Shown here in pieces: positions 13,601 through 19,923 of a DNA stretch of 64,000 nt. The first letter of the stretch is position 1, and each line of letters starts with the position of its first letter. Origin of the DNA: JAGIBJ01 sp032119595 (GTDB taxonomy: Bacteria; Actinomycetota; Thermoleophilia; Solirubrobacterales; Solirubrobacteraceae); NCBI GenBank assembly GCA_032119595.1, contig JAUMBQ010000006.1:806001-870000 (forward strand). The letters are read 5' to 3'. The notes under the pieces were generated by a model. It was not told where the DNA came from. It saw nothing but the letters and a program-made list of their open reading frames with translations, and did no database searches. The position numbers and the translations under genes were made by a program.

Positions 13601-14930
13601 CTTGCTCGCGCTGATGATCGAGGTCGGCCTCCTCGCGGGCGCGTAGCGACGCTTCGACGGCGGCCTCATGCGCGGCCTGCTCCGCTTGGAGCGCAGCGCG
13701 GAGCTCTTCGACTTCGGCGGCGGCCTCGCCCGCGTGCTGCTTGACCTGGTCGAGGTCGGAGCGCAGCTCGGCGAGCTCCTGCTCCAGGGAGCGGCGCGCC
13801 TGCGACCAGTCCTCGGCGTCGCTCTCGGCGCTCGCAAGCTCCCGGCGCAGCGCCTCGACCTCTTCGGTCAGGTTCTCGCGCGAGCGCTCGGCCCCGAGCG
13901 CGCGAGTCTCCAACTCGCCAAGCTGCTGATCGCGCTGGGTGGCCCGCTGCTCGAGTTCGACGAGCTGGCCCTTGAGGGTGCGCTCGCGCTCGATCGCCGC
14001 CTCTTCCGCCTGCTGCGAGCTGCTGGCCCGCTCGATCGCGGCGTCGCGCTCGCGCTGGGCGCGGGCGGCCAGGTCCTCGGCCTGCTGCACATCGCGCGCG
14101 GAACGGCGCGTGCTCTCCTCCGCAGCGGTGAGGCCGTCGCGGGCGATCTCCAGCGCGCGCTCGGCGGCGACGGTGCGCGCCTCGAGTTCGGGGAGGCGCG
14201 CGAGCTGACGCTGCATCGCGTCGACCTCGACCAGCCCACTGCGTGCCTGGCGCAGCTCCTTCTGCAGATCGGTGATGCGGTGCTCGTAGCCCGAGATCCG
14301 TTCACGTGCCTCGCTCGCCTCGCGCTCGGCGGCGTCGCGGAGGTCGGCCAAGGCACGCTCGACGTCACGGCGCGCGTCGCGCTCGCGCGCGAGGCGCGAC
14401 GCGAGTTCGGCCTGCGCACCTTGCGCGGCGCCGGAGGTGCCGGCCGGCGGCGTTTCAAAACGCCCGGGCTGACGGGTCGATGCGCGGGGCGGCGAGCCAC
14501 CGGAGTCCTTGGATACGGTCGACGACGAACCGCCCGCAGTAGACGTGCCGCTCCGCGCCGGCGGCGTGCTTCGGCTCGCTCCGCCGGTGCTGCGCCCGCT
14601 GGCGCCACCAGTCGTGCGAACCGGGTCGGCCGGACGCGGAAGGTCGATGATGTCGGTGCCCAGGCGGGCGGCGAAGGCGAGCTTGCCGCCCTTGAGCACG
14701 TCTTCGGGCACCGAGAACGCCACGCGCCAGACGCGCTGCCCGGCGGTCGGGATGCCCGTTCCTGGGCCACTGACGGGCGGAAGGTTGAAGTCGCGGCGGC
14801 CATCGTCGATGACGAGTTCGGGCGCGCCGAGGCCCGACAGGTCGCCGCTCCAGCGGCCTTCCAGGCGAAGGGTGACCCACCCGGGAGCACCCGGCAGTCG
14901 TTCGAAGCTTTCTACGGCGAAGGTGGCCAT
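1605..14930 (-). CDS. Giant coiled-coil protein, 4441 residues
   Basis: A single uninterrupted frame of 13.3 kb. Residues ~1-100 form a small globular domain rich in beta-type sequence (GAPGWVTLRLEGRWSG; WRVAFSVPEDVLKGGKL). A Ser/Gly/Pro-rich linker follows (~100-170). From ~170 to ~4290 the sequence is almost pure Glu/Ala/Arg/Leu/Gln heptad or hendecad coiled coil. It contains near-perfect internal repeats, such as AVAEAESRAAQ (about residues 1500-1580), DELTAGFASQR and RVELAQAEAAE units. The C-terminus is disordered, Pro/Gly-rich and acidic, then ends in a basic tail (KYKAKRRFRR). No membrane segment or signal peptide is visible, so a cytoplasmic scaffold or filament is likely. Actinobacterial coiled-coil proteins Scy and FilP organise polarity, but this one is over three times longer. 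The function is not known; the frame and size are certain. Confidence 0.85.
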   Translation of the reverse strand: MATFAVESFERLPGAPGWVTLRLEGRWSGDLSGLGAPELVIDDGRRDFNLPPVSGPGTGIPTAGQRVWRVAFSVPEDVLKGGKLAFAARLGTDIIDLPRPADPVRTTGGASGRSTGGASRSTPPARSGTSTAGGSSSTVSKDSGGSPPRASTRQPGRFETPPAGTSGAAQGAQAELASRLARERDARRDVERALADLRDAAEREASEARERISGYEHRITDLQKELRQARSGLVEVDAMQRQLARLPELEARTVAAERALEIARDGLTAAEESTRRSARDVQQAEDLAARAQRERDAAIERASSSQQAEEAAIERERTLKGQLVELEQRATQRDQQLGELETRALGAERSRENLTEEVEALRRELASAESDAEDWSQARRSLEQELAELRSDLDQVKQHAGEAAAEVEELRAALQAEQAAHEAAVEASLRAREEADLDHQREQEDAERERRELAERGDALSGQLDAATRRESELRGEVEALREATERGEEERARHAADLARLQRQLDDALEQMALAVAARETAEEEREALVRQRAEQVSELERQRSAQDDQLRAIKGELERRGRELAELRADLEVERSEHEEQTARLAEQLTAREQLQHQLARQRDELSTVRTELEAVSARRGELSEERDTLLDRLGNAEASVERLTAELDHASGDRDTLRTDLEAQLLDARSLAADAQEERDETRRTLGELRGELDATRERLEQRDRLADQLAEDLDELRRQLTEEQAKTESLLERSSKQAAGSEELAVRLAALDGELAETRARAEAAEAELEEQRAHEAQALEQLEHRLGSERADADQRVAQAQGELEAALKAGESFGSRLEETLSRLEELETERRSLRQQLESSQAEREAVEEEATDATRALEVVIQRLRAETEARVSELESELVSARESRDANEQQTESLRKALAERESRIEGLDAAREDATQHASALGAELKELRSQMGDVAATVDRLHEEEQRRAVAEQQLAGLHEQLAESLEQLDAELTRSAQQQEELAARDARLVELSEDLDTARAATAQVQREADLLRTEAERVDALERELSEVRASGDQRAEQLEDDLRAARTLASERAEELARTQEQVATQLADLEGQATSELAATRARAAADLDQTRSRVAELEGELRVVREQLGVELDAARALIEATRGEAAEALAKAEAEAAAALAEAEEEAAAALAEAAEASAAREAAALAESQDAAAAALAEVQERADAEVAEAQERADFEVAEAQERADFEVAEAQERAAAELAAVRERAEAQIAEAQARVAAAEAEAEEHAAALVAEAREASEAAIAEAEARADARVAEAQDQVQALRAELEEAGGQARQRVEAKVDEARQWAETQVEAARRELEETQARAAAALDDAEQRAASALAEAERIAEAHSETEQSKVELEQQRLAAEQQVAQAREQSQLQLALAQERVDAALAEAEAGRVRAEAALADADEMAAAGLAQLEERAAAELAEAQERAAAELAALNERRESDLAEALAVAAAELAEVRAHGAEALAEAEARAALAQEEAESRTAQAVAEAESRAAQAVAEAESRAAQSVAEAESRAEQAVAEADLRAEQAVAEAESRTAQAQEQTERQAAALIAEAQDRAAAAEARAETLAAHAREEADELAAAAMAEAEDATAAARAEADEARETAAAAIAEERELRAAEVAAARDDIEQAAAAELAAVQDELEQARSEAAALQSEVDTIRAAAATELAEAAQAASADAQERLEATRAELEEQLSAARAEAETASEQVAATRAQAEAARAQAEADLAEAYATADARAHAVRAETIEGAQAELEAVRADADERVQAALGDVAEQARVLRAEADERVVAAQLEAEATAEALRAEIEQARAEAQQALEQAEQARAEAQQAHTGARDHVDELRTAAEAQVAEARAWAESQVAETHAATQAQVQKVQADAEARVAAVRSEAEQELAASQAKADEQVAAVRAEGEARVSELADQLEAVQAHAAAELDDTRTGSSELLTVLREQLEQTRAAAAEELPALQASAEREIAQAHADAETAATEAQAQADERVAAVEQAKAAEVAEFQEQSEATIAMLRSELDEARAGASRIVTELQAAAERERERGLAQVQAAQAEATEQLEAALAASAQQREQVQADLAEEVRAAKAAAAAEIETIQRAVAAELDDARMAAETQVEETRAAAEAEISQARASRDAAIQALANAENEHTARLQTEVATAEARAAETREALEAEIQLVRQETQERITAAEAARDQELAAMRDDTSARFNAISSEHEQQIEAEQQAAAQLIADLRSRALEHEAVAGDLRREIEQRDAQREDELAALKAESSRAVAELRSEQAAVLQRIRSEHEAALETERTRREEETEALRAAWAEEIIELREAHGADAATLRDAAEDAAAQLERLRSEQEVEIARVRAERTEEIDELRAALEQAADEQAEAIAAALTAHRERLEAAQLAWDQERLTHDEKLAALNAQLGGTEAAAAAEHSATIERHERTLAGLRSEHANAIAELRAEHDQALATLRDDLERASAQALLLVRTEHEERGRALQADYEQRLSEALTAAEEAAADGESARAEQVAEREALLAAQEQLRAELTAGFASQRDELTAGFASQRDELVAGHAAIVDRLEQERDDILAEREQMVEQLEVERERLIAGFEAERERVAAERTAEREALDAAHAAELASIRSEAAEAQLALQSTLEAERVAAQERLAAAKAELDDLIEAGHAETAEQLAALRADAGERIATAELQAAARVEAVESEATEQLAAARAETAEAVLLAQQAEAEAAEHVERAQAEAAERVELAQAEAAERVELAQAEAAERVERAETEAAARVQTLEREAAQQIEAAAQQIELVEQQAAQQIETVEQQTAQRLAFAEAESLERLEQAEARWNEQAAALEEQLSTLELEATTRADEAESAAQARIQALQAQVVTLETELQDRVAEAQTLASAQVEATQAEADQRVELAALEAQERIEALQGELAVLSADADERVQALQERLATLSVDADERVQALQERLAVLSAESQERLVAVEADAAAKVVALEADAAARVDATEAAAAAKVEAAEAVAAAKVDAAEANASARVDAEKAAAVQRAQELETAFEAQLQAAAAEQAAALAAAREEREALVSAHEAALAQLHAQHEDALAQHEAALAQLNAEHAGQLAAAQAEQQDVIEALRGELAQDSESGLLALRGEHEERVRALEADHAEAMARALEQIEELVAAQEALVAQQAADHERFAAQQAADQAGFVAQLAEDREALVAAHRTEQEAAAAAHAAERDAIAARLAEQTAAVEALQQELVQARTSLDARLDERDGLSEELQRVLVAHAEELDQSQSLVAEHLTRATEAQAEVLQRDERLGQLIAERDALTAQVEALTAALESERTELVDQQRALAEQLDLLEAERADLASRDDRAVAEATARHADELDRLQEAHRETVERLQGEHRELVARLRAEMDESREQYHRALAERDEELEMRQESLAGALARAAEEQEAAVARAIEDHHEQLRRASAEHQSALAALAGERDAERAAREAAVAEHHATLAALATEHATALAAAEQRHEEQLVAMRTRLEAEFIEAGNEHAALREQYAAQLTEAAELQAAELATLRDQHAAELAEAAERREAELAAARAQAEEALAAARERYDEQVRESGAHVTELEERVRVLDQARVEARAAAADLAADLENVRDQQTQLENEASSALLAARTELEERLRAVEIDRDRVTVEFERAQAQLAAQLEESQDLAASHLARATELEADIARTAAALAERDAAANEARDRADALEIELARVKTEHSELASVSERLRGEGGVVRAEFEALVERLQNEHRERVTELEHQHTARIAEVLAERDDLREAADRELKSRLAEQRGELEERLESQEAAAAETMTELERAAEARRLEELAALRRTLEEQHAARLAGLIDQHEEQLRTQQAALADVTEAADARALAAMSSADEALEQLRGRIAELEREVSAARTERDLAITNTAELDAGLGELQRRLSELGDRAQAQATEEEKLREEIATLTRLHEEADARADALATERDVARSRAEQITSALEERAAAARDEEQSHTRSVDQLTGRIRELEERITRIDTGRGELEASLTEKEIEVERLTRAQDLERIEASKTRKELEAAHARHDEIVDQLAAIRGERDGAAGQAEERGKRVAEVEEARRAAEEQLQVLRRESARQADRIDELELKYERAQAGLAGAEEIEKERRTLRAELDSANEALEHLKARYEELERRQRDDRDRQADLQQELGGELDKASAVAGDLTRARAELDDRDEALAVAEEQLAEANRARAELDRELGDLRAELTELQRMLEDGGPDSGDADSGWGGSGGSPAPSPQGPAAGGSGGSEADAPPQPAFEPRQPAPPRDVQPEPPADEAIEPGAMGAADAPDPDSWALLEDFDDGIISIAPEGAPDQAVDRRPRQPRPDSEHDEPDPGDGSGPRKYKAKRRFRR

Positions 14931-15020
14931 GGGTCAGCCGCTGGTGAGACGCCCGCGCACGGCGTGACCCTATCGGAGGCACTGGGCGCCACCGCAACGT
15001 CACACCCGCGCGAGAACCAG

Positions 15021-15048
15021 ATGATATTGCGCGGCCATCGAGCCACAA
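15021..15048 (-). promoter_or_regulatory. Candidate sigma70-type promoter for the giant coiled-coil gene
   Basis: On the minus strand, TTGTGG (15043-15048) is followed by a 16-nt spacer and TATCAT (15021-15026). This is an AT-rich spot in otherwise GC-rich DNA, about 90 nt upstream of the coiled-coil start. The 14931-15321 divergent intergenic region holds this and the opposing promoter; no gene is seen there. Confidence 0.4.
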
Positions 15049-15179
15049 AGCGCCTAGCCCCACCGATCGCGCATCGCTGGAGCCCCGGCGCCCCGACCGC
15101 GCGACGCCATGGAAGGCCGCGCCATCGGCAGGCAGGCTCGCGAAAGGCCCCGGCAGCCCGGTCGCTCCGCTTCTTGGGC

Positions 15180-15209
15180 TTGTGCGAACGCGCCACGGAG
15201 GCCTAGACT
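15180..15209 (+). promoter_or_regulatory. Candidate promoter for the FAD monooxygenase-hydrolase pair
   Basis: TTGTGC (15180-15185), 18-nt spacer, TAGACT (15204-15209). The -10 matches the TAGACT seen before the helicase gene at 23514. The implied leader to the ATG at 15322 is about 105 nt. Confidence 0.4.
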
Positions 15210-15321
15210 CGGCGCGGGGCGACCGTCATGGCGCGCGAACGGCTTTCCCGGGTCAACGGGGCCGGTGTCCGCGCATGATCGCGAGGAGCTCGTCGCCCGA
15301 AACCCTTGGGGGGACTCGGAC

Positions 15322-16698
15322 ATGACGGACTTCGATGTAGTGGTGGTTGGCGGGCGTGTCGCCGGCTCGCCGCTGGCGACCCTGCTTGCGCGCGAGGGCG
15401 CGCGAGTCGCCGTGGTCGAGCGGGCAACGTTCCCCTCGGACACGCTCTCCACGCACATCTTCCAAGCCGTCGGGGTCAATTTCCTGCGCCGGCTCGGCGT
15501 GCTCGACGATGTGCTGGCCGCCGGCGCGGAACCGATGACGCACATCGACCTGCGTCGCGGAAGCTTCTCGGTGCAAGCGCCCTACCCGCGCCGCCCCGGC
15601 GACATCGCCGGCAACCTCTCCATTCGCCGCGCCACGCTCGACGCGCTGCTGGCCGACGCCGCCGCCGACGCTGGAGCCGACGTGATGATGGCAACCACCC
15701 TCACCGAGCTGCTCCACGAGGACGGCCGCGTTGCTGGCGTGCGGGTCAAGGCAGGCGGCATCCAGCAGGACATCACGGCGCGGCTCGTGGTCGGTGCAGA
15801 CGGACGCAACTCGACGGTCGGCAAGCTGACCGGCGCTCGCAAGTACCACGTCGTTCCTTCCGAGCGCTTCGCCTATTGGGCGTTCTTCGAGGGCGCGACG
15901 CCACCGACCGAAGCCACCTCCATCTACCACCTGTGGGACGGACGGTGCGTGATCGCAGGCCCGTCCGACGGCGGCCTGTACCAAGTGGTGCTCGTGCCCG
16001 ACAACTCGTTCCTTCCGGCGTTCCGGGCCGACCGCGAGGCGGCGTTCATGGACCACGCCCGCGCGTCCGCCCCCGTCGCGGCAGCGCTGGAAGGCGCGAC
16101 GAGAGTCGGCAAGATCCACGGCATCATCAAGTGGGAGAGCTTCTTCCGCGAGTCAGCCGGCGCCGGCTGGGTGCTCGTGGGTGACGCCGGCCAATTCAAG
16201 GACCCGACGCCCGGCCAGGGCATGACCGACGCGTTCCGGCAGTCGGCCGCGCTCGCGCCGAGGATCCTCCAGGGGCTCGCCGGTTCCGACGCCGACCTCG
16301 ACGGCGCGATGGCCGAGTGGGCCCAGTGGCGTGACGACGACGCGTTCGAGCACCACTGGCTGAGCTGCGACACGGGCGTGGCCGGTCCTGGACCGGCCGC
16401 CGTTCCGGAGATCATGCGTCGCGCCGAACAGAAGGGGTATCTGGACGAGTTCTTCGATCTGTTCCAGCACCGCACGCTGCCGTCGAAGGTCGCCACGCCG
16501 GGGCGACTGCTCGCCAGCACCGTCGCGCTCGCCGCCAAGCGTGGGGCCGACCGCCGCCGGCTCGCGCGCGAGTTCCGCGACCTCGTCGCCTCGGAGCTGG
16601 GTCGACAGAAGCTGCGTCGAAGCCCGGTGTACGTCGATCCGGTCAAGCACGCCGACGCCGGCGAGACCGAAGTCGAACCCGCAGGGGTGACCGCATGA
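15322..16698 (+). CDS. Class A FAD-dependent monooxygenase / geranylgeranyl-reductase-like oxidoreductase
   Basis: A 458-residue flavoprotein. The N-terminus (FDVVVVGGRVAGSPLA) is the Rossmann FAD-binding motif. The DG motif appears as VGADGRNSTVG (near residue 155) and the GD motif as GDAGQFKDPTPGQGM (near 290), so the p-hydroxybenzoate-hydroxylase fold is complete. The frame is open further upstream to 15109, but the ATG at 15322 follows a GGGGGG purine run and starts exactly at the Rossmann strand. The stop overlaps the next ATG by 4 nt, so the hydrolase is translationally coupled; together they look like an oxidation-plus-hydrolysis pair acting on one small substrate. The substrate cannot be read from sequence. 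Confidence 0.85.
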   Translation: MTDFDVVVVGGRVAGSPLATLLAREGARVAVVERATFPSDTLSTHIFQAVGVNFLRRLGVLDDVLAAGAEPMTHIDLRRGSFSVQAPYPRRPGDIAGNLSIRRATLDALLADAAADAGADVMMATTLTELLHEDGRVAGVRVKAGGIQQDITARLVVGADGRNSTVGKLTGARKYHVVPSERFAYWAFFEGATPPTEATSIYHLWDGRCVIAGPSDGGLYQVVLVPDNSFLPAFRADREAAFMDHARASAPVAAALEGATRVGKIHGIIKWESFFRESAGAGWVLVGDAGQFKDPTPGQGMTDAFRQSAALAPRILQGLAGSDADLDGAMAEWAQWRDDDAFEHHWLSCDTGVAGPGPAAVPEIMRRAEQKGYLDEFFDLFQHRTLPSKVATPGRLLASTVALAAKRGADRRRLAREFRDLVASELGRQKLRRSPVYVDPVKHADAGETEVEPAGVTA

Positions 16699-17543
16699 CC
16701 GAGATCTCGACGACCACCGTCACGGTCAAGGGCGTCCGATCACCGGTGTTGCAGGCCGGGCCGGTCGACGCGCGGGAGGCCGTCGTGTTCGTGCATGGCA
16801 ACCCGGGCCCGGCCGACGACTGGCGCGATCTGCTGGCCCGCACCGGTGCCTTCGCCCGGGCCGTGGCGCCCACCATGCCCGGCTACGGGTCGGCCGACAA
16901 GCCCAAGGACTTCGACTACACCGTGGGTGGTTACGCTGCGCACCTGGATGGTGTGCTCCGCGAACTCGGGATCGACCGCGCCCACCTCGTGCTGCACGAT
17001 TTCGGCGGCCCGTGGGGCCTGGCGTGGGCGGCGCAGCATGCCGACGCCTTCGCCAGCGTCACGCTCATCAACACCGGCGTGCTGCCCGATTACCGCTGGC
17101 ATCGCTACGCCAAGATCTGGCGGACGCCGGTGCTCGGCGAGCTGTTTCAGGTCACTGCCACCCGCTCGGGCTTCCGGATGCTCCTCGGACGAGAGAACCC
17201 ACGGCTGCCCGTCGCCGAGCTTGATCGCCTGTACGACGCCAACGCGGCCTGGGGCACCAAACGGGCCATCCTCAAGCTCTACCGGGCCACGCCCGCGAAG
17301 GCCGGGCGCGGCCCGATCGAGGCGCTTCGGGCGCTCGATCGACCCGCGCTCGTGCTGTGGGGTACCGGCGACGCCTACCTGCCGTGGCAGCTCGCCGATC
17401 GCCAGCGCGAGGCCTTCCCATCAGCCCACATCGAGTTGCTCGACGGGCTCGGTCACTGGCCGTTCCTTGAGGACCCCGCCCAGATCGCCGAGCACGTGAT
17501 CCCGTTCCTCCAGGCGCAGGTCGCGCAGCGCGTCGCGCCCTGA
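16695..17543 (+). CDS. Alpha/beta-fold hydrolase, epoxide hydrolase / haloalkane dehalogenase type
   Basis: A 282-residue alpha/beta hydrolase. The oxyanion-hole motif is HGNPG (near residue 35). The nucleophile elbow reads LVLHDFGGPWG (near 100), so the nucleophile is Asp, as in epoxide hydrolases and haloalkane dehalogenases rather than Ser esterases. A likely acid follows in LWGTGDAYLPW and the catalytic His in GLGHWPFLEDP near the C-terminus. It overlaps the FAD monooxygenase by ATGA. An epoxide or ester made by the upstream enzyme is a reasonable substrate guess (inference). Confidence 0.85.
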   Translation: MTEISTTTVTVKGVRSPVLQAGPVDAREAVVFVHGNPGPADDWRDLLARTGAFARAVAPTMPGYGSADKPKDFDYTVGGYAAHLDGVLRELGIDRAHLVLHDFGGPWGLAWAAQHADAFASVTLINTGVLPDYRWHRYAKIWRTPVLGELFQVTATRSGFRMLLGRENPRLPVAELDRLYDANAAWGTKRAILKLYRATPAKAGRGPIEALRALDRPALVLWGTGDAYLPWQLADRQREAFPSAHIELLDGLGHWPFLEDPAQIAEHVIPFLQAQVAQRVAP

Positions 17544-17654
17544 GGTGGCCGGGCGGCGAGCGCCGGCGGCGATGCGGCGCCTTGGGGGCCGGGTAAGTCG
17601 GCGGGGTTCGCGGGGCTTGATGGGTCGGGCGAGCCGATGAGCCCGCGCACGGAG

Positions 17655-17728
<74 letters not shown>

Positions 17729-17881
17729 GGGTGGCGAAAGCGTACCCGGACGGCCCGCCGATGGGGAATCGTCTGAGGACCGGTGCAGCAGGCACGACTG
17801 GCGCTCACAGCAGGCGCCGTTGGCCATGGCAGCCCGCGAGCCATTCCTGATCGCACCCATAACTCGGCGGGCGCCGCTCGC

Positions 17882-19393
17882 TCAGCGGGCGCGAAGGGCA
17901 GTGAGATCGACGCCCAGGACTGGGTGCAGGAGCACGGAGGCGCGCTCGGTGGAGGGGCCGACGAGGACGGTTTGGCGGCCGACGGCCAGCGGAACGGCAA
18001 CGAAGCGATCGACGGCGCGACGCTCCAAGTCCGACCAGCGCGCCTCGGAGCCCGTGAGCGGCCCGGCGGTCTGGCGCGGCAGCTCGCGAGCGAGCAGTTC
18101 GTCGACGCTCGCGGCCGGGGCGAGCCAGGCGGCAGGATGCGGGAGCGACGGGCGGACCTGCACCAGGGCGGCGTCGGCGCGACCCTCCGTGAGGGCCTGC
18201 ACCGGGTCGGCCGTGACGACCTCGCCGCCAGCGGCCACCGCGCTGCCCAACGCCGCGCGGACGACGGCCAGCACGGCGGTCGATCCTTGCCGCGGCACCG
18301 CCAGCCGGATGCCGGCGACCGCGAGCGCAGCGGACGACGGCTTCACCGGCGCCGGTGGGCAGTCGTCGCGCACGACGGAGCCGGTCACGTACCCCGGGAG
18401 CAGCCCGCAGGCGGCGGCGACGCCGGTCGACTCGGTCGACTCGTCAAGTTTGCGACGGTCGACGGCCTCGCCCAGTCCTCGCCGGACGGTTCGACTCGCG
18501 AGATCCCCGCGCGGCGCGAGCAGCAGCGACCAGATCTCGCCTGTCCCGCCCTCCACGGTGTCCACGGAGTCGGGCAGGTCGGCCGTCCGGGTCGGGTCGA
18601 GATCGAGGTCGACGTCGCCGCGTACGAGCGTCGCGGGGGTGGCCGCGCGGCTCGTGACGCTCACCTGCGTGGCCTGCGCTGCCGGGACCGTCGAGATTCG
18701 GGCGCGCAGCGGATTGGAGACGAGTTCGATCGAGTCGCGGGTCACGCGCGCGACGCGCAGCGAGCCGGTCGAGGCCGGCAGCGTGCCGAGGCCGGCCTTG
18801 GGCAGCTCGGGCTGCGGCGCCGTGGCGGGGTCCGCGAGCACGAGCGGGATGCGACCGTCGGGGCTGCGGAGCCGCACGACGATGGCGCCGGTGCGGTCAT
18901 CGGTGCGCACGCCGCTGAGCGTCTGGCCATCGCGGCTCGGCGAGCCGATGATGCCTGCGAGGACCTCACGCAACTCAGGGTCGGCGGCGTCGACCGAGGC
19001 GTGCGCGATCGAGCGCTCAACGTCGGAAGCGGTGACGAGGCGCCCGTCCGCGTAGAGCAGCCCTGGCCGCAGCGTGAACCGGTACTCGGTCTCGTCCGGC
19101 GAGAGCACGGGCAGGTCGCGTGCCAGCGCTGGTTCGAGCGTCGCGGCGTCGGCGTCGGTGCGCCGTTTGTACGTGAGCAGAGGCGTTTGGACGGCGAACG
19201 CGATGGCCCGTTCACCGACGCTCCTCGCGCGCGCCGGGTCGAGCGAAGTCGGCAGCTCGTCGACCGCGACCGTCAGCGACTGCGGCGTGGCGCTCGCATC
19301 GGGCTGGTCGCGCTCGTCGTCGCCGCAGCCGCTGAGGCCGGCGAGCAGGACCAGGCCGGCCATCAAGACGACGGAGGTGGGCGCGCGCCGCAT
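17882..19393 (-). CDS. Family 5 extracellular solute-binding lipoprotein
   Basis: A 503-residue protein with a lipoprotein signal (LAGLSGC, Cys at about 23). It then shows the SBP_bac_5 pattern: LPTSLDPARA near the mature N-terminus, and the YRFTLRPGLLYADGRLVTASDV block (cut here from a longer conserved stretch). This family usually delivers oligopeptides or similar solutes to an ABC permease. No permease or ATPase gene lies next to it, so it is an orphan here. Six nt separate it from the nitroreductase gene, so the two are probably co-transcribed. The solute is unknown. Confidence 0.8.
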   Translation of the reverse strand: MRRAPTSVVLMAGLVLLAGLSGCGDDERDQPDASATPQSLTVAVDELPTSLDPARARSVGERAIAFAVQTPLLTYKRRTDADAATLEPALARDLPVLSPDETEYRFTLRPGLLYADGRLVTASDVERSIAHASVDAADPELREVLAGIIGSPSRDGQTLSGVRTDDRTGAIVVRLRSPDGRIPLVLADPATAPQPELPKAGLGTLPASTGSLRVARVTRDSIELVSNPLRARISTVPAAQATQVSVTSRAATPATLVRGDVDLDLDPTRTADLPDSVDTVEGGTGEIWSLLLAPRGDLASRTVRRGLGEAVDRRKLDESTESTGVAAACGLLPGYVTGSVVRDDCPPAPVKPSSAALAVAGIRLAVPRQGSTAVLAVVRAALGSAVAAGGEVVTADPVQALTEGRADAALVQVRPSLPHPAAWLAPAASVDELLARELPRQTAGPLTGSEARWSDLERRAVDRFVAVPLAVGRQTVLVGPSTERASVLLHPVLGVDLTALRAR

Positions 19394-19399
19394 TGGGGC

Positions 19400-19912
19400 C
19401 TAGGGCAGCTCGCTGTAGACGGCGTCGAGTTCGGGCCGCGGCGGCGTGGTGGCTCGCTCTCCGTCGGCATAGCCGAGATGCACCATCGCGACGAGTTGCT
19501 CGTTCGGCGGCAGCTTCAGCTTGAACCGCGACGGCGCCATGCCGGCGATCGTCGGGCTCTGCCAGAAGGAGTCGATGCCCCGAGCCGTCGCCGCCAGCAG
19601 CAGGTTCTGAACCGCAGCCGCCGTTGCCAGCAGGTCCTCCTCGCGGCGCACCTGATCGCCGGCCACGACCACGCTCACGAGCACGCGCGTCGGTGCCCGC
19701 ACGACCTTGCCCTTCTTATCGGCTGGTGCGATCTCCAGCAGCGCCGCCGTCGACTCAGGTCCGACCAGCCGAAACCGCCAAGGCGCGGTCATGTTGTGGT
19801 TCGGCGCGAGCTGCGCCAACTCCACGAGCTCCCGGATCACCGACGGCTCGATCACCGCATCCGTGAAGTTCTTTGTCGTGCGCCGCTCGCGAATCGCGCT
19901 CTCAAGATCCAT
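19400..19912 (-). CDS. Nitroreductase family protein
   Basis: A 170-residue protein with the nitroreductase fold signature: AIRERRTTKNF at the N-terminus (FMN phosphate-binding Arg cluster), LAPNHNMTAPWRFRLV, and the mid-region ATAAAVQNLLLAATARG followed by SFWQS. The protein is short for the family but both FMN-contact blocks are present. Enzymes of this group are FMN-dependent, NAD(P)H-using reductases that act as dimers. It lies 11 nt downstream of dtd and 6 nt upstream of the solute-binding protein gene. Confidence 0.8.
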   Translation of the reverse strand: MDLESAIRERRTTKNFTDAVIEPSVIRELVELAQLAPNHNMTAPWRFRLVGPESTAALLEIAPADKKGKVVRAPTRVLVSVVVAGDQVRREEDLLATAAAVQNLLLAATARGIDSFWQSPTIAGMAPSRFKLKLPPNEQLVAMVHLGYADGERATTPPRPELDAVYSELP

Positions 19913-19923
19913 TGGACGGCAGT

